Shown here: positions 32,739-47,899 of the stretch, one piece after another
How the letters are laid out: the number at the start of each line of letters is the position of its first letter
Position numbering within the stretch: position 1 is the first letter of the stretch
Origin: Chalciporus piperatus
Lineage: Eukaryota; Basidiomycota; Agaricomycetes; Boletales; Boletaceae
Direction: 5' to 3'
NCBI GenBank assembly: GCA_038093975.1
Contig: JBBPTG010000037.1
Coordinates: 62,001-126,000, forward strand
DNA: 64,000 nucleotides
Translations under genes and position numbers: made by a program
Notes under the pieces: generated by a model
What the model saw: only the letters and a program-made list of their open reading frames with translations
The model's database searches: none
Told to the model about the DNA's origin: nothing

Positions 32739-34082
32739 GCTCTTACTGACTGCCTACAAGAGGCAGAAGAGAATGTATGAGTGTAGTGCAGAATTGCTAA
32801 GTAGTAGTATCTGCGGGTCGCTGAGGCAGGTTGCTGTGGGAGAACAGCCTCGTGTTGATCGTATACATTCTCCGTTGAACCCGTGGCCCTGGTCCAGGGA
32901 CCGTGAAGTCGAGGACAATGAACTCAGCGTGTTGTACTATGACCGGTCAGGTTGCACGATTTTATGAGTTGGAAGCCGTTCGCCGGTGAAACGACGTCCC
33001 CAGCTGAACCCGAAATCTGAGTGAGAACATGAAAATCTTGTCAAGCGCCCGTCCCCCATTGCTGTACGACAAGCGTGTCAACCTGAGATCAGTTTGTAAA
33101 AGTTGCTGATGTAATCATTTACGATTGGCACGAACCGGAAGTGCGAAATAGAATGGTTCCTTACCGGAGCGGATAAGGGCGAGACGCGAAGGCTCAGTGA
33201 ATCACTCTTGTTCGGGCCGGTACCTTCACGACGAATTCCCCAAGCCATCTCCCAGCTCATCGCCTCTGAGCCATTTCCATCGATCACAAAAGCACCTGTG
33301 GGGCGGCATTGCAAGTCTCGTGGTCAAGGGGGAGATTGATTGGTGCTGCAGGATAAACCCAAAGAGGATGATGACACGTCTGCCATGCACCACGGTGTAC
33401 AGAACCTACAGTCTGATCTCTACGAAGTCTCCAATCGTACCGCGGTCAATTAATTGGGGAGGCTATTGAGTTGGAGGGATGGCTTACAGCTCTGGGTTGA
33501 ATTGCTTTGAACCTGGCGACGATTTGATTCGTCCGAGAAACATGGCCCAGGCTTCCTCGAGGTGGCTTCTGTTCTTGTCCCTGAGGACGGTACTAATCAG
33601 AGCCTCTTCCGAGACAGGCTTGTGATCGGGATTGGGGAGACATAGTGCCTGTCACCGGAATCTCGACTTTGATCAAAAGTTCCCAAACTCGTCTCAGCGA
33701 TGCTGTTGCTGGTGCCAGTTAGTTGAGCTCTTGGTGAGTTCTCTTTCACCATGCTGGTGGCATGTGGTGTGGCTAACCGAAATGGACAGCTTACCGGAGG
33801 ATGCCCAGATCATCGAAGGATAACACATCCGATGGAGGACGAACCAGATGCGAAAGCCAGTGAGCCCGCATCTAACTAACGTTGACGGTACAGTGCACGC
33901 GGATGGTTGTTTTGGTGCAATACGCATTTGCTCAACCAACACGTGAGTGATGTCAATGGTCGGAGGTACCCTGCCCAATGACTAGATTCAGAATACATTT
34001 CGCAATTGAACTCATTGTAACAGACTCTTCCCATGGTACCCACACGCACATAGTCCGTGAAGCCAAGCACCTACAGGGCGGT
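32739..34082. other. Intergenic region with unrecognised coding-like segments
   Basis: It contains the kinase promoter. On the minus strand about 33490-33625 reads PVSEEALISTVLRDKNRSHL followed by EEAWAMFLGRIKSSPGSKQF before a good GTAAGC donor, and 33130-33290 has another open block. No continuous gene could be built and no family is recognised, so these may be remains of an intron-rich gene. Confidence 0.3.
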
Positions 34083-36829
<2,747 letters not shown>

Positions 36830-39303
36830 TGCAGTATTCCCTTGTCGTCATATTGCGAGGAAGACGTAGCTCCTATGTGGGAAACATACTTGTCGAAACC
36901 ACTCAAGACCAGCTTTGTTGGAGCATGGCCGGAATCTGTTTGGTCGACAGTTTCTCATGGAGAACGGAAATTTCATTTTGGGGGTTCCTTTAGGAACGCG
37001 AGTCTCTGATAGATGGTACCGTCCTGATCGTGGGTGAGTACAGAATCAGAGACAAGCAAGACAGCTGTGATGTTCGGAGAGAGACGGCCCCGGATCGCGT
37101 CAGTGCACATGGGGGAATCTGTTGCAGAGTGGTTTGGGTGAGTGGCCAGTTGGATGACTGGAGTGGTCGATTGGGTCCATCATCACATTCCATGTTGGGC
37201 CCGGCGAGTTCAGTCTGCGACGTTCGTTTTGTCATGCGTTGAGCCATTTGATGGGCGGTCCAGGGACTCAGTGACACGGCCTTAGAATCGAGTCTAAGGT
37301 CGGCGAGATAAAACAAGGGTCAACAACAAGAACTACAGTGAAAAGGAGAAGGCCGCACGTAACAAAGAGCAAGGAAAGCGGAAGCATCACTTTAGGGGGT
37401 GGCTATTCGCAATGTGCCAACGACTAAACTCAAAAATTGCATGCGGTGCAGGGGCCAAGTATCTGGTTGACCCGTCACCATCGGTCGAAGCAGGTAACAA
37501 CGCATGGACGAGTCGTCGTTACTGACTTCAAGATATGTTCGAGCAGCTGCGACGACGATAGCGGTGTTCGAGTCAGCCCTTCTCAACACTCTAGTTGACC
37601 TGCTCGTTGATCACAAACGTGAAACAGGTATATTCGAACCATTCCTACGATGGTTGATTTCTATTCGGCTCAGTGGAAGAGAAGGGAAACTAGGTCTGTC
37701 GCGAACAATGCCTCATTCAGTTTGATACTCACATGATGCAGTACCGCATTGGTGCTTTTAATCCTGATAAGGTCTGATTGACACTTGGTCTCGCGTGTTG
37801 TTTAGCGTTGACTACCAACAGGATCACGAGTGTTGGCGCGCTTGTTATCGGCGATGTGGACACTTATGTTACAACTTTGTCCGAAGCAGGCTGTTACACC
37901 GTCTTTTTGAGCTCTAGGATAATCAAAGGTGGGTTTTATCGATTCCCTTGTTTTTGCAATCTTTACACTCAGGTCTATTGAACAGTATTTCAGGTTATGG
38001 TGTCACAGTGCATCATGGGGGTGAGGTGTGTGTCAAGCTTCTCTCATTTGGCTCGAGACAGAACGTATGTCAGGACTCGCAATCTCTCAGGCCGCTCAAA
38101 CGTTCTGGGAAGCTTGCTCTTTGGCTTGTACTTGGGTGTCACCGTGGTGTGTATAATCATGAACACTTCATTGCTCCATGTCTGATCCTGCAAATTGCTT
38201 AGATCCAGTTCTATGCTGTGCTGCACGGGCTCTCCAGTACGTTCATACTTTTTCTTTTCTTTTCCGCCGACATGTGTTGAGTTTAACTTTTCGAAAGCAA
38301 TGATCGTACCTGCCGTTGTAAGTGCAACCATGCTTTCTACGCATGCCGGACGTAACACACGACTTTTTTGCAGGGACTGTGCGTTGAGGTATCATATCCT
38401 GAAGATAGTACTAAATGACTATGTCAGGTGCACTGCCAGGTTACGTTCCGGCGGACTTGCGTACTGGACATTCTATCTTGTTGCGATCATCTACGATTGC
38501 ACGGTGATAGGAATATCGACGTACTACATCTGGAGATACAAACAGCTCCCAGGGATCTCGTCAACGTGAGTGTCATTTCATGTCCGATTGCATAATATGT
38601 ACCAATTCTCTTTGAAAGGATACACCGAGTGATGGACGCGTGAGTTTGTTAACCAAGTCGAGAATGGATGATGCCATCCCCTATTCTTAGGATGCTCTTA
38701 GAAGGGATGATTTATTTCGTCTTGCTCACAGGTAGGCACTACGTACAGTACGCTCGGTATGAGGTTGTCTGATTGACGACATTTGACGATCAGTGGTCAA
38801 CGTGGTGAATTTGGTGCTAAGCAAGACTGGGAGCGCCGTAGGCGGATATACAGCGTGAGTGCCGCTTTCAATGTCTGGATAGAAGTTTTTGGAAATCTCA
38901 CCACCTCGACAAGGACAACGCTGTCTGTCGTGGCCACGTGGCTACTCAGCCAGTACATCGTCCTCGACCAGTACCGTGAGCTCATCGCCGATCTTAAACA
39001 GCGTCGTGGACTCAGGCGACTGATTTTCCTTTTGTAGGGGCTCGGACGCGTATTGCCAGAAACCTATACGTGTCAATGGATGACCTGGGATATTCCGTGC
39101 GCTTTAATGATCAGTCGCGCGGGTTGCGTTTCGCGTTCAGGCAAACGCATGAAACCTATCCGACAGAGTTGCCCACAGAACTGCACGAGATTCAGCGCAC
39201 GTCGGATAGGGACGACGCCCCACAAGTGTCCGAACGTAAAGGGACACAGACAGGACACTCTGGCTCGTTATCTCGGTCGCGTTTGTCCCCCATTACAGAG
39301 TGA
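36830..39303 (+). repeat. Tandem duplication, unit 1
   Basis: This stretch and 40410-42661 are homologous over almost their whole length, including non-coding parts such as AAGACGTAGCTC (36860 and 40418), GATCGTGGGTGA, and TATGTTCGAGCAGCTGC (37535 and 40946). About 1.1 kb of unrelated sequence separates them. The unit holds one membrane-protein gene. Confidence 0.8.
37530..39303 (+). CDS. Multi-TM receptor-like membrane protein (DUF6533-like), copy 1
   Basis: An intron-rich gene whose coding blocks can be recognised although not all splice sites were fixed. In order: YVRAAATTIAVFESALLNTL near 37535, QVMVSQCIMGVR near 37990, a hydrophobic GSLLFGLYLGVTVVCIIMNT near 38110, then GGLAYWTFYLVAIIYDCTVI and SISTYYIWRYKQLPGIS near 38450-38565, RIHRVMDA and MLLEGMIYFVLLT, VVNVVNLVL, a last TM-like block ending LLSQYIVLDQYREL, and a hydrophilic tail to the stop at 39301-39303. 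The order of helices and the YFVLL-VVNVVNL motif are like the seven-helix DUF6533 proteins of Agaricomycetes. Ligand and role are unknown. The exact exon borders and start are not secure. Confidence 0.55.
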
Positions 39304-40409
39304 ACATTTGACGAGGCAGGCACTTCGTCATCTAATAATCTTCTGGGCGCTCACCCGGCTCTTGGTGTCGCTGACGTTGTAATTTCTGGGGGCGAGGGAT
39401 CAATCGATCAGTGTTAGCAATCGCCTCGGCCAGGTTTTCAGGCACTGGCTACGCTTTTGGGAATACTAGGTGTAGAGGTACTTCAAGTTGGGTAACGATC
39501 GGGTGGTGTCACGCGTTAATTGCAGATATGGAATAGGTATAACGCAAGTGTGCATCACGTACAGCCGCCGTGTCGAGTGATCACGATGATATTCGAACGG
39601 AGGACATGTTCGATGTTGATTCCTCACCGCCGCTGTTCCTCTAGCTTCTTGAGCCGACGTGCAAGCGTAATGTGTGCTTCGTGTGAAACCATTTGCGGCT
39701 ATGAGAATGATCACTCCCTCGATACCTGCGTGGGTTGTAGCTCTCGAGATGATATCACGGGAAACCTGCGTTTTTGGAGAAAGGGGACCTACTAGTTAGG
39801 GTACGGTTATGTGTTATATTCTCTTAATCATTTCGTCCTTTTGTGTCACAGCGGCATCCTGCCTGGCAGTGGATGCAAAAGAAGCTGATGAGCAAAAGCA
39901 TTGTCAGAATGAAACAGTGAATCGAATGGCGCTGCGATGCAGCACACACCAGAAAGCCTAGGCTACTCGTTGAGCAATCTGTCTTGAAATTTCCTGTTGA
40001 AAGGGAACTCAAGGATGATACAGTGTTACATCTACTCCCCCCCCAAGTCGAGACCAGTTTTGAATCGAATCGTGGCTGGAAGTTATGTGTTGGAGCAAGT
40101 GGAATCTGTGGAATGAAAAGCTGAGTGCTTCGAAGTTGGGGGAGTTTGGGGGAAGGGAGACTCGATCAGTGCGTAACCAACAAGCTTCCGAAGCACATCA
40201 ACACGGACATAGAGCTTCTTCTTCCATTCATCGGAGTCCGGACCTGCCATCTCACGTTCACAATCACTGTCGATCAACGTACAGATCATGGTAGTTTTTC
40301 ATTCCCGGTTTCTGGAATACCCGTGTTTCCAGATTCCAGCTCTCACACATCAGGTGAGCCAATGACAGTCACCGCGATTGTGATCTCTTCAGCGACTAAT
40401 AATCATGAC
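39304..40409. other. Spacer between the tandem units
   Basis: No homology to the units and no gene recognised. Confidence 0.35.
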
Positions 40410-42661
40410 CCGCAAGGAAGACGTAGCTCAGCGCGCAGGCCCGGGGCAACACATTTGTCGAAACCGCTCAAGACCAGCTCTCATAGCCAGACACTTTTTG
40501 GTCACAATTTCCCGTGAGGAAAGGGAATCTTATTTGTGGGTTTCTAAGGCTCTGGTAGATATGTCCAGTGCTGTCCAGTGGTAAGTTAGTACCGTCCTGA
40601 TCGTGGGTGATTACGGAATCAGAGACGAGCAAGACGGGGATCGAGCCTCCAGGTGGCAAACGATCAAGACGGCTGTGATGTTTGGAGAGAGACGGCCCTG
40701 GTTCGCGTCAGTGCACACGGTGGAGAGGCCAGGACTGTCCCGAGCGCATTGACAAAACTTGGACAAAGCGGAAGGCTCATCTTAGGGGGTGGCCATTTGC
40801 AATTTGTCAATGACCAAACTCAAAAATTCAAGACCGTTCTTCATCCCAACTCTTTGGTTTGCCTAGGAAATACTACAGCGGTGCAGGGGCCAAGTGTCTG
40901 GCATTTGTTACGCGCTATATTCGCCTGCCGATGCAGACTTCAAAATATGTTCGAGCAGCTGCAACGACAGTAGCGGTGTTCGAGTCAGCCTTTCTTAACA
41001 CTCTAGTTGACCTGCTCGTTGATCACAGACGTGAAACAGGTATATTCGAACCATTCCTACCGTGGTTGATTTCTATTTGGCTCAGTGGGAGAGAAGGAAA
41101 ATCAGGTCTGTCGCGAACTTAATGTCTCATTCCATATGATACTCACACGATGCAGTACCGCATTGGTGCTTTTTATCCTGATAAGGTCTGATTGCACTTC
41201 GTCTCGCGTTGTTTAGCGTTAACCACCACTAGGATCACGAGTATTCTCGCGGTCGTCTTCGGCGATGTGAACTCTTATATTACGACTTTCTCCGAAGAAG
41301 GTTGTCACGCCGTTTTTTTGACCGCCAGGATAATCAAAAGTGCATTTCTATTGATTTTCTTGTACTTGCGGTCATTACACTCAGGCCTATTTGACAGTAT
41401 TACAGATTATGGTGTCACAGTGCATCATGGGAGTAAGGTGGGTTGTCAAGATTCTCTTATTTGGCTCGAGGCCGAAAGTATGTCAGGACTCGCAATCTCT
41501 CAGGGCGCTCAAAAGTTGTGGGAAGCTTCCTCCTTGGCTTGTACTTGGGTGTCACCGTGGTCTGTATAATCATGAACACCTCATTGCTCCATGTCTGATC
41601 CCGGAATTTGCTTAGATCCAGTTCTATGTTCTGTTTCACGGGCTCTCCAGTACGTTCATACCTTTTCCCGCCGGGCTATATTGAGTTTACCCTTTCGACA
41701 GTATTTATTGCACCTGTCATTGTACGTGTGACCACACCTTTTTCGCATGTTGGACCACAAGTAACTCATGACCTGTTTACAGAAACTGTGCGTTCAGGTA
41801 GTATGTCCTGAAGATGGTACTAAATGATTATGTCAGATGCACTGCTAAGTTGCCTTCCAGTGGACTTACGTTCTGGGTGTTCTATCTTGTTGCGATCATC
41901 TACGATTGCACGGTGATAGGAATATCGTCGTACTACATCTGGAGATACAAACAACTCCCAGGAATCTCGTCAACGTGAGTGGCATTCCATACCTGATTGC
42001 ATGATATGTACCGACGACCAATTCTCTTCGAAAGGATAAACCGAGTGATGGATGCGTGAGTTTGTTAACCCAAGTCGAGAATGGATGATGCCATCCCCTA
42101 TTCTTAGGATGCTCGTAGAAGGGATGATTTATTTCGTCTTGCTCACAGGTAGGCAATACATACGGTACACTCGGTATGCGGTTGTCTGATTGACGACATT
42201 TGATGATCAGCGGTCAACGTCGTGAATTTGGTGATAACCAAGTCTGGGAGTGCAGTAGGCGGATATAGCGCGTAAGTGTCACTTTCAATGTCTGAATAGA
42301 AATCTTTGGAAATTTCACCACCTCGTCAAGGACAATGCCCTCTCTCGTGGCAATCTGGCTTCTTAGCCAATATATTGTTCTTGACCAGTACCGTGAGCTC
42401 ACATTTAAACAGTCACGTTGAGCTGATGTGACCGATTTTCCTTTTGTAGGGGCTCAGAAACGTATCTCCAGCGAGCTATACGTGTCAGGCGATGATCTGG
42501 GACATTCCATGCGCTCCTCCACGGATGAGTCGCGCGAGCTGCGTTTCGCTTTCAGGGATATGCATGCAACCGAGTCGCCCACAGAACTGCACGCAATTCA
42601 GGGCACGTCCAATGGGGACGAAGCTCAACAAGCGCCCGAACACGAAGGGCCACAGCCATGA
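40410..42661 (+). repeat. Tandem duplication, unit 2
   Basis: Homologous to 36830-39303 in the same orientation. See that entry. Confidence 0.8.
40940..42661 (+). CDS. Multi-TM receptor-like membrane protein (DUF6533-like), copy 2
   Basis: The same coding blocks as copy 1 recur: YVRAAATTVAVFESAFLNTL near 40945, QIMVSQCIMGVR near 41405, SSGLTFWVFYLVAIIYDCTV near 41860, RINRVMDA, MLVEGMIYFVLLT, and a C-terminal tail with RISSELYVSGDDLGHSMRSS ending at the stop at 42659-42661. The hydrophilic tail has diverged more than the helices and is shorter. Around 42395-42440 a few codons present in copy 1 (LIADL) are missing, and a TGG in copy 1 reads TGA near 42295, though that position may be intronic. 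The copy may therefore be intact or newly broken; I cannot decide without transcripts. Confidence 0.5.
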
Positions 42662-43183
42662 CGCTCTGGTTGGTTATGGCGGTCGCGTTTGTTTCCCACT
42701 GCGGAGTGAACGATCGAGAGGAGGCGAGTATTTCTGGGCGCTTTCGCTGCTTACTCCTATTATGTGGGTGGCTCTTGTGGTCACTGATGTTGCAATGTCT
42801 GGGGAAGACTCGAGGGGGATTGGTGTGCGGAATCGAGGAGAGGAGCCGTTGAAGGTGGGATCTGCTCCCCTCACCATGCACCCTAACTCTCGACCCAGAA
42901 TTTGGAGTCGTTGCCACCAGCTTTTTAGAGAGCTTGCCACACTAGTACTGGGCGATTGGACTGGTAGCGGTATTCGAGTCAGTTTTCGTAAGGACCAGGT
43001 GTATCTATAGGAGTTATTTGGTTTTGTTTGTTCCATGTTTTGGCATTGTGCTTGTCGTTGTTCGACTTGGTCCCAGGTTGCTGTTCAGATCGAGGAACAA
43101 CCAAAACTCGTTGCAGTTGACCCATCTTTCTTTCTTTCCACCATCTTCCCTTCTTGCTACGAGATTTTCAACTTTTGCGGACG
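42662..43183. other. Intergenic region
   Basis: 3' flank of the second membrane-protein gene and promoter of the gene at 43184. C/T-rich sequence precedes the next start, as is common in fungal promoters. Confidence 0.35.
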
Positions 43184-44591
43184 ATGTTGATGAACCAGGT
43201 CCTCGACTCGTCTACAATTCACATCCCTTCCCGCGACAAGGACACACAATCGCTCAAACGCTCTGCTTCAGTCGCTTCTCTTCCAACTCCTCCACGTACT
43301 CACCACAAGCGTTCACGATCACGCCCACGTTCGTCAGCATCAAACTATGGCTCCGACAGTGGCACCGCTTCAGAGTTAGATGACGACCTCGGTGGTGGTT
43401 ACGCCGCTCGCATCAAACGCGCTAAAACGTGGAGTGGGCAAAGAGCGTACAGTGGCAATGAGACACACGACGACCTCACAGAAGACGATAGCCCCGATCG
43501 CAAAAAACGTCGGGTCCTTGCGGTCCTGCCTGGCCACGACGAGGAAGATGACGACGAAAACTCGTTTTGGACAGGTCGGAGTGGCGCGTCGCGTCAGGAG
43601 AAACAGGAGAAACAGAAGGCGGATGACAAGCCGTCCGAGCGTTCCCCGTCTCCTGCGATGCTCCGCTTCAGTGTAAAGGCGCCCGTATCGCCACCGCCAT
43701 CGAGAAGAGAGCCTCTCGTCCAACCTACGCGTGCTGCTTCTGTGGAACGTACCCTAAATGCGACACCTGTCACTCCCCCACGCAAACTCCTACTTCGCGC
43801 TCCATCCGTTGATGTGTTGAAGACGCCAACGAAGACCAAAGCCACTAAAATACGGCCCAGGCGTGATTCGCTGAACAACCCATTCCTTGAAGCAGATACC
43901 GAAAAGGGCAAGTGGCGCTCTGAGTGGGATAGCAGCGATGATGAAGAGGTCGTCGGCGAAGCTCTAGTTCGCGAAGGAACACCTACTCCTGCTCCCACCT
44001 ACGAGGAAAAGCCGACTATCACCTATGTCTTGTAAGTATCGCGCATATATGCACCTCTATCGGCCTGCTTAGCTCATTCATTACAGCCGCGGACAAAAGG
44101 CAACGTTCCACAACCCACTTTACGATCTATCCCCTGGGGTGATAGCGGCATCTAAGCTGCCCATCAACCACCCCGATTTCGAAGCTGCCGAAACTTGCCC
44201 ACCAAAGCGATTGTTTTTCAGTGGCAAGAGGAAGTCACGTGATAGCAGCCGCGAGAACACATCGTTGGAGGGCGTGAAGCGTGCCAAGCTTGATCGGTCA
44301 GATAGTGGTCACCCCACCACCGAGGAAGTGGAACAGAGTGGTACCGTGCCCGAGGCCCGCAAGAAGCTTCTGTTTGTGGATGGTGCGGACCATGAACCAG
44401 CTCGGGAAGACTCATCTCGCAAGACCGAAAGCGAGGAGGAAGCTTTGCAACATGCTCGAGAGGAGCGCGGACGCAGAGAGACTGCAGCGAAAGCCCGCCT
44501 TGCTCCAAAGGAAGGTCTTCGCGCTGGCGCCGTTATCTCAGAACGAGACGAACCTGCCAAACGGGCCATGGGACCGACTCGGAACGCCTAA
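43184..44591 (+). CDS. Basic Ser/Pro-rich nuclear-type protein, function unknown
   Basis: Two exons (43184-44031 and 44087-44591) give 450 aa. An upstream in-frame extension lacks an ATG, so 43184 is the start. The protein is rich in S/TP sites (LPTPPR, PATPPRK, LKTPTK), which are potential CDK targets, and has basic clusters DRKKRRVL and KIRPRRDSLNNPFL that may be nuclear signals. The exon join restores PTITYVFRGQKATFHNPLYD, which looks like the most conserved part. It is followed by HPDFEAAETCPPKRLFF. The C-terminal quarter is charged and helical. I recognise the layout as a basidiomycete protein without known function; a cell-cycle or chromatin role is only a guess. Confidence 0.8.
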
Positions 44592-45360
44592 GCCTTACGT
44601 AATGACACTGCGTGTCAGAAGGTGTTTTGTGCTCTGCGTCCAGCCTTGTTCTCATCCGTGGACGCTTTATTTTCATTGCGATACCGTTTTCTTGCATTCT
44701 CGATCATGACGTTTTGTCTTCGATGCGCTACCCCACCCTGATGTACTTGCCTCGCGACACCCCATTCCATGCTCCCACACGTTATATCATGCGATATATA
44801 CACTCTATGCCTCCTACATCTACGGCCCAACATACTCATCTAACACCATCACATACATACATACACCCCATCCCCTTTTTGACTTTTTCCCCCCAAGACC
44901 CAAATTTGAAAGCTTAAGTACATGAAATACGATATAATCCAACTCACAATCACACTCGTTGACCAACTCCACTCATATAGCAGGTATGCATGCAGTAACA
45001 GCAACATGGCACAGACTCCTGTCATTGGAACTTTTTGGGGCGGTCTGAAGTCTGAATTTTCTTGCTTGGTTTGATGTTCTTAATATACTTATAGGTAGAT
45101 GTATACGTATCAGAAGCTCAAGTTCATTCCATGGTGAAAACGATCCAAGATTCATTGCCCGTGGCTTGCACAGGTTTCGCCAAGAATTCAGAAGGCGAGT
45201 ACTGGTACATACCCAGTGCCTACGTTCGGGGAAGCCACTGTCTCAAAACACATAAGTAGCAAACTAAATACCCAGGACTCGGATAACTCGTAGACACACA
45301 TCATAGCACAAAACACCCCAGAGCTTTGGGACATCACGCTCTTGAGAGGATGGACTCGAA
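44592..45360. other. Convergent intergenic region
   Basis: 3' ends of the nuclear-protein gene and of the transporter gene. Simple CATA repeats occur near 44860. No gene recognised. Confidence 0.4.
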
Positions 45361-47899
45361 CTATGCTGATCTTGGGGTTCGTTTCTCCTCGAGTTCGGCA
45401 GCGAGGATCGCGTCGGGGTCGCGTCCTGCAACTTCAGGGAGGAGAAGCGTGAAGACTATCGAGGAGACGGATTCCAAACGTCAGTATTGCACGAATGCAT
45501 CGAACATCGCATCGCACGAGAGTATTCAACAACGAAAGCCTCGAGGCGACTCACCCGCTCCGAGGATACAACACCCGAAGAAAACTATCAACGACCGTCA
45601 GCTTACGCATTCCCACCGAACATCCAAAATGTCCAAGGCAAGAGAGGGAGATGGGAACTCACTCCAGAGCACAGCAGGGGTTCCGATCGTCGAGGTGAGG
45701 GTGTTGAATGCGAGCGCGGAGATGATGGCGCCTGATTTCCCGGAGGCGGCAGAGATACCGTGTGCGAGGGCACGGTACTTTGTGGGGAAGACTTCGGCGG
45801 GGTAACACTGTGGTGATAATGGGTTAGCTAGGGCCGGGCCACTAGGACGGATATGCTGACGTAGGTCGTACTAGTGAGTCGGGGGAGAGAAAGAGAAACG
45901 ATAGACGGGAGGGTGAGATAGCGAGAAGATAGAACGATAGAAGATAACTTACGCGTTAGCTCCAAAGTTGAAGAAGAACTGAACAAGGTGGGGAAGTCAA
46001 CCAAGGACCCAGCTGGGTATGAATACTACGCACCTGCAATAATGTGAAGCAGACAGTGAATGACGCGTGGTCAAAGGTGTAGAACTTGCCCGCCAATATG
46101 CCCACTGTGTACGATGACCCCGAGTCAGAAGCGGTCACAGTAATGACTGGCACGTCGACACTCACGGAAAAGTGCGGTCATTAGGAAACCCTGGATTTGG
46201 ATGAATTTGCGACCCAACTTCTCGATGGTCAATACCGTCACATAGTAGCCTTGAGAAAGCGAAAAAGGGTGAGACTCGGACTTCCTCCAGGAGTGCAAGT
46301 CAAAATGACAGCATACCAGGCACGAAACCGAGAGCGGTGATGATGATACCACCAGTGGAGACGTTGAAGAGCTTCTGCCAGGCTGTACCGGTCTTACCAG
46401 CAAATCCGATCTCTTGCAGGACAACGTTTTGGTTCAAGTTAATGCCATAAAATCTTCGAAGAGAGGGCTCTTAGAGAGCTTCGTGACAGTACTTCAGGAA
46501 GACTCACGCGATATCCAATAGGAACCAACAGGTGCAAGTGCCAATGAGGACTTTGGCATGACGCCATTCGGAGAAGTACAACAAGAACTCTAGTAGTGGA
46601 TATGAGCGTGAAGTCGAAGGTGTGAAGACGATATCAAACACCTTTGAAATGTGCCTTCTTCACCAATTGTTCTTTGTCTTGGTTGTCCTCTGCCTCATCT
46701 GAAGAAACGCGTGAAACCTCAGTGGTGACTTCCTTGACTTTCAGCTCGTCGAACGATCTGTTCGCTTTTGCCGCTTCATAACGTTTGGACTCAGGGAGCG
46801 TCAAGCGTTGGTACAGGGTTCCAAACGCGGGAATGAGTGAGAGACCGACAACGATTCTCCACACTATAAGGGTGGCTAAGGGCATCATCACACAAGAATA
46901 GGAAAAACCCCTACCTCCATCTACCTTGGATGTCTCACCCTCATCATTCATGACGTGCTTGTAACACGCCAGAACAATGATCGTTGCCAAGCCTCCAACG
47001 AAGCTGCCCCAACCCTGGTTCGCAAAGATGTATGCAAGCATCGTGCCTCGTTTCCGGATCGAAGTGCGATCACTAGAGACAGAAGCTGACATCGGATAAT
47101 CCCCTCCGACTCCCACCCCGAGGAGGATGCGGAAGATGGACAGATAGATTAACACTCCATTGGGAGAGAGGTCATCTTTAGAAGAAAAGGAGTTCATTTC
47201 ATGTTTCGATGGAGACGGGATCAGGGAGTGACTCACTGGTGGGGCACGAGATACAAAGAATAGTCGCCAAGATGATCAACATCAGTTCTTTACCATCTGA
47301 GATATGTTTTAGCCTTTCATTCATCCGGGAAACGGGACGGAGCACCCACAAACAGCTTTGCGGCCGAAGGCGTCCGCACAATATCCTACCAAGAGGATAA
47401 GTTTGTGCGATAATATGCATCAATCTATTGACATACCGAAACCGATTTGACCGACAACACTCCCAATGTTCGCGGATGCTTTCAACAAACCTTGAAGACC
47501 GTTGGGGAGATTTCCTCCTCCGTAAAGCCTGTATTGCAACATGGTCGCAACAGGCTAGGCAGATAGGCAAAAGTAAACAGAATGCAGTAAAGTTATCGGG
47601 AGGGGTACTTGCATTGATAATGAACAAGTCATAGGCTGATTCATGCTCGGTCAGCGGACTTCACTTCACGCGAGGCAGGTAGGCGTACCATCCAGGAAGA
47701 ACCCAACCTATAGGATGAACAGTATCATCAGAAGCGCTGCCGAGCGGAACGGGATAACACTCACCCCAGTAATACCCAAAAGTTTGAGTTCAGTGTATGT
47801 TAGATAAAACGGAGGCTTGTCTCCTGCATCTTGCTCGTAAGTCTCGAGTCCGGAACGAGTACTCGAAATATTAGGCTTCTGGCCGGCATGGTCAGCCAT
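45361..47899 (-). CDS. Inorganic phosphate transporter-like MFS permease (PHO84-like)
   Basis: Seventeen exons (47765-47899, 47689-47707, 47613-47635, 47437-47554, 47350-47385, 47237-47296, 46915-47175, 46642-46863, 46508-46589, 46317-46453, 46166-46249, 46034-46104, 45953-45978, 45861-45870, 45663-45807, 45555-45584, 45361-45455) close exactly to give 517 aa. Motifs of the phosphate:H+ symporter family are seen: DAYDLFIIN in TM1, [17 protein letters not shown] after TM3, [16 protein letters not shown] in TM4, [15 protein letters not shown] and [17 protein letters not shown] near TM10-11. Exon 14 is only 10 nt. Intron 3 starts with GC. The upstream in-frame start codon is not an ATG, so 47899 is used. 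Location: plasma membrane. Substrate by homology only. Confidence 0.92.
45861..45870 (-). other. 10-nt micro-exon in the phosphate transporter gene
   Basis: Bounded by a CACTAG acceptor and a GTCAGC donor. Inclusion turns an out-of-frame join into [13 protein letters not shown], the conserved sequence expected in this family; without it the frame is lost. Confidence 0.75.
47555..47612 (-). other. GC-AG intron in the phosphate transporter gene
   Basis: The 58-bp intron starts GCAAGT and ends CTAG. Only this border keeps [14 protein letters not shown] in frame, so the GC donor is real unless the gene is misassembled. Confidence 0.75.

Noticed and set aside
33078..33314. 78-codon minus-strand frame
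   Set aside because: No recognisable domain, and splices to neighbouring blocks could not be made consistent.
43154..43183. Ten-codon N-terminal extension of the nuclear-type protein
   Set aside because: The extension begins with TTG; the first ATG is at 43184.
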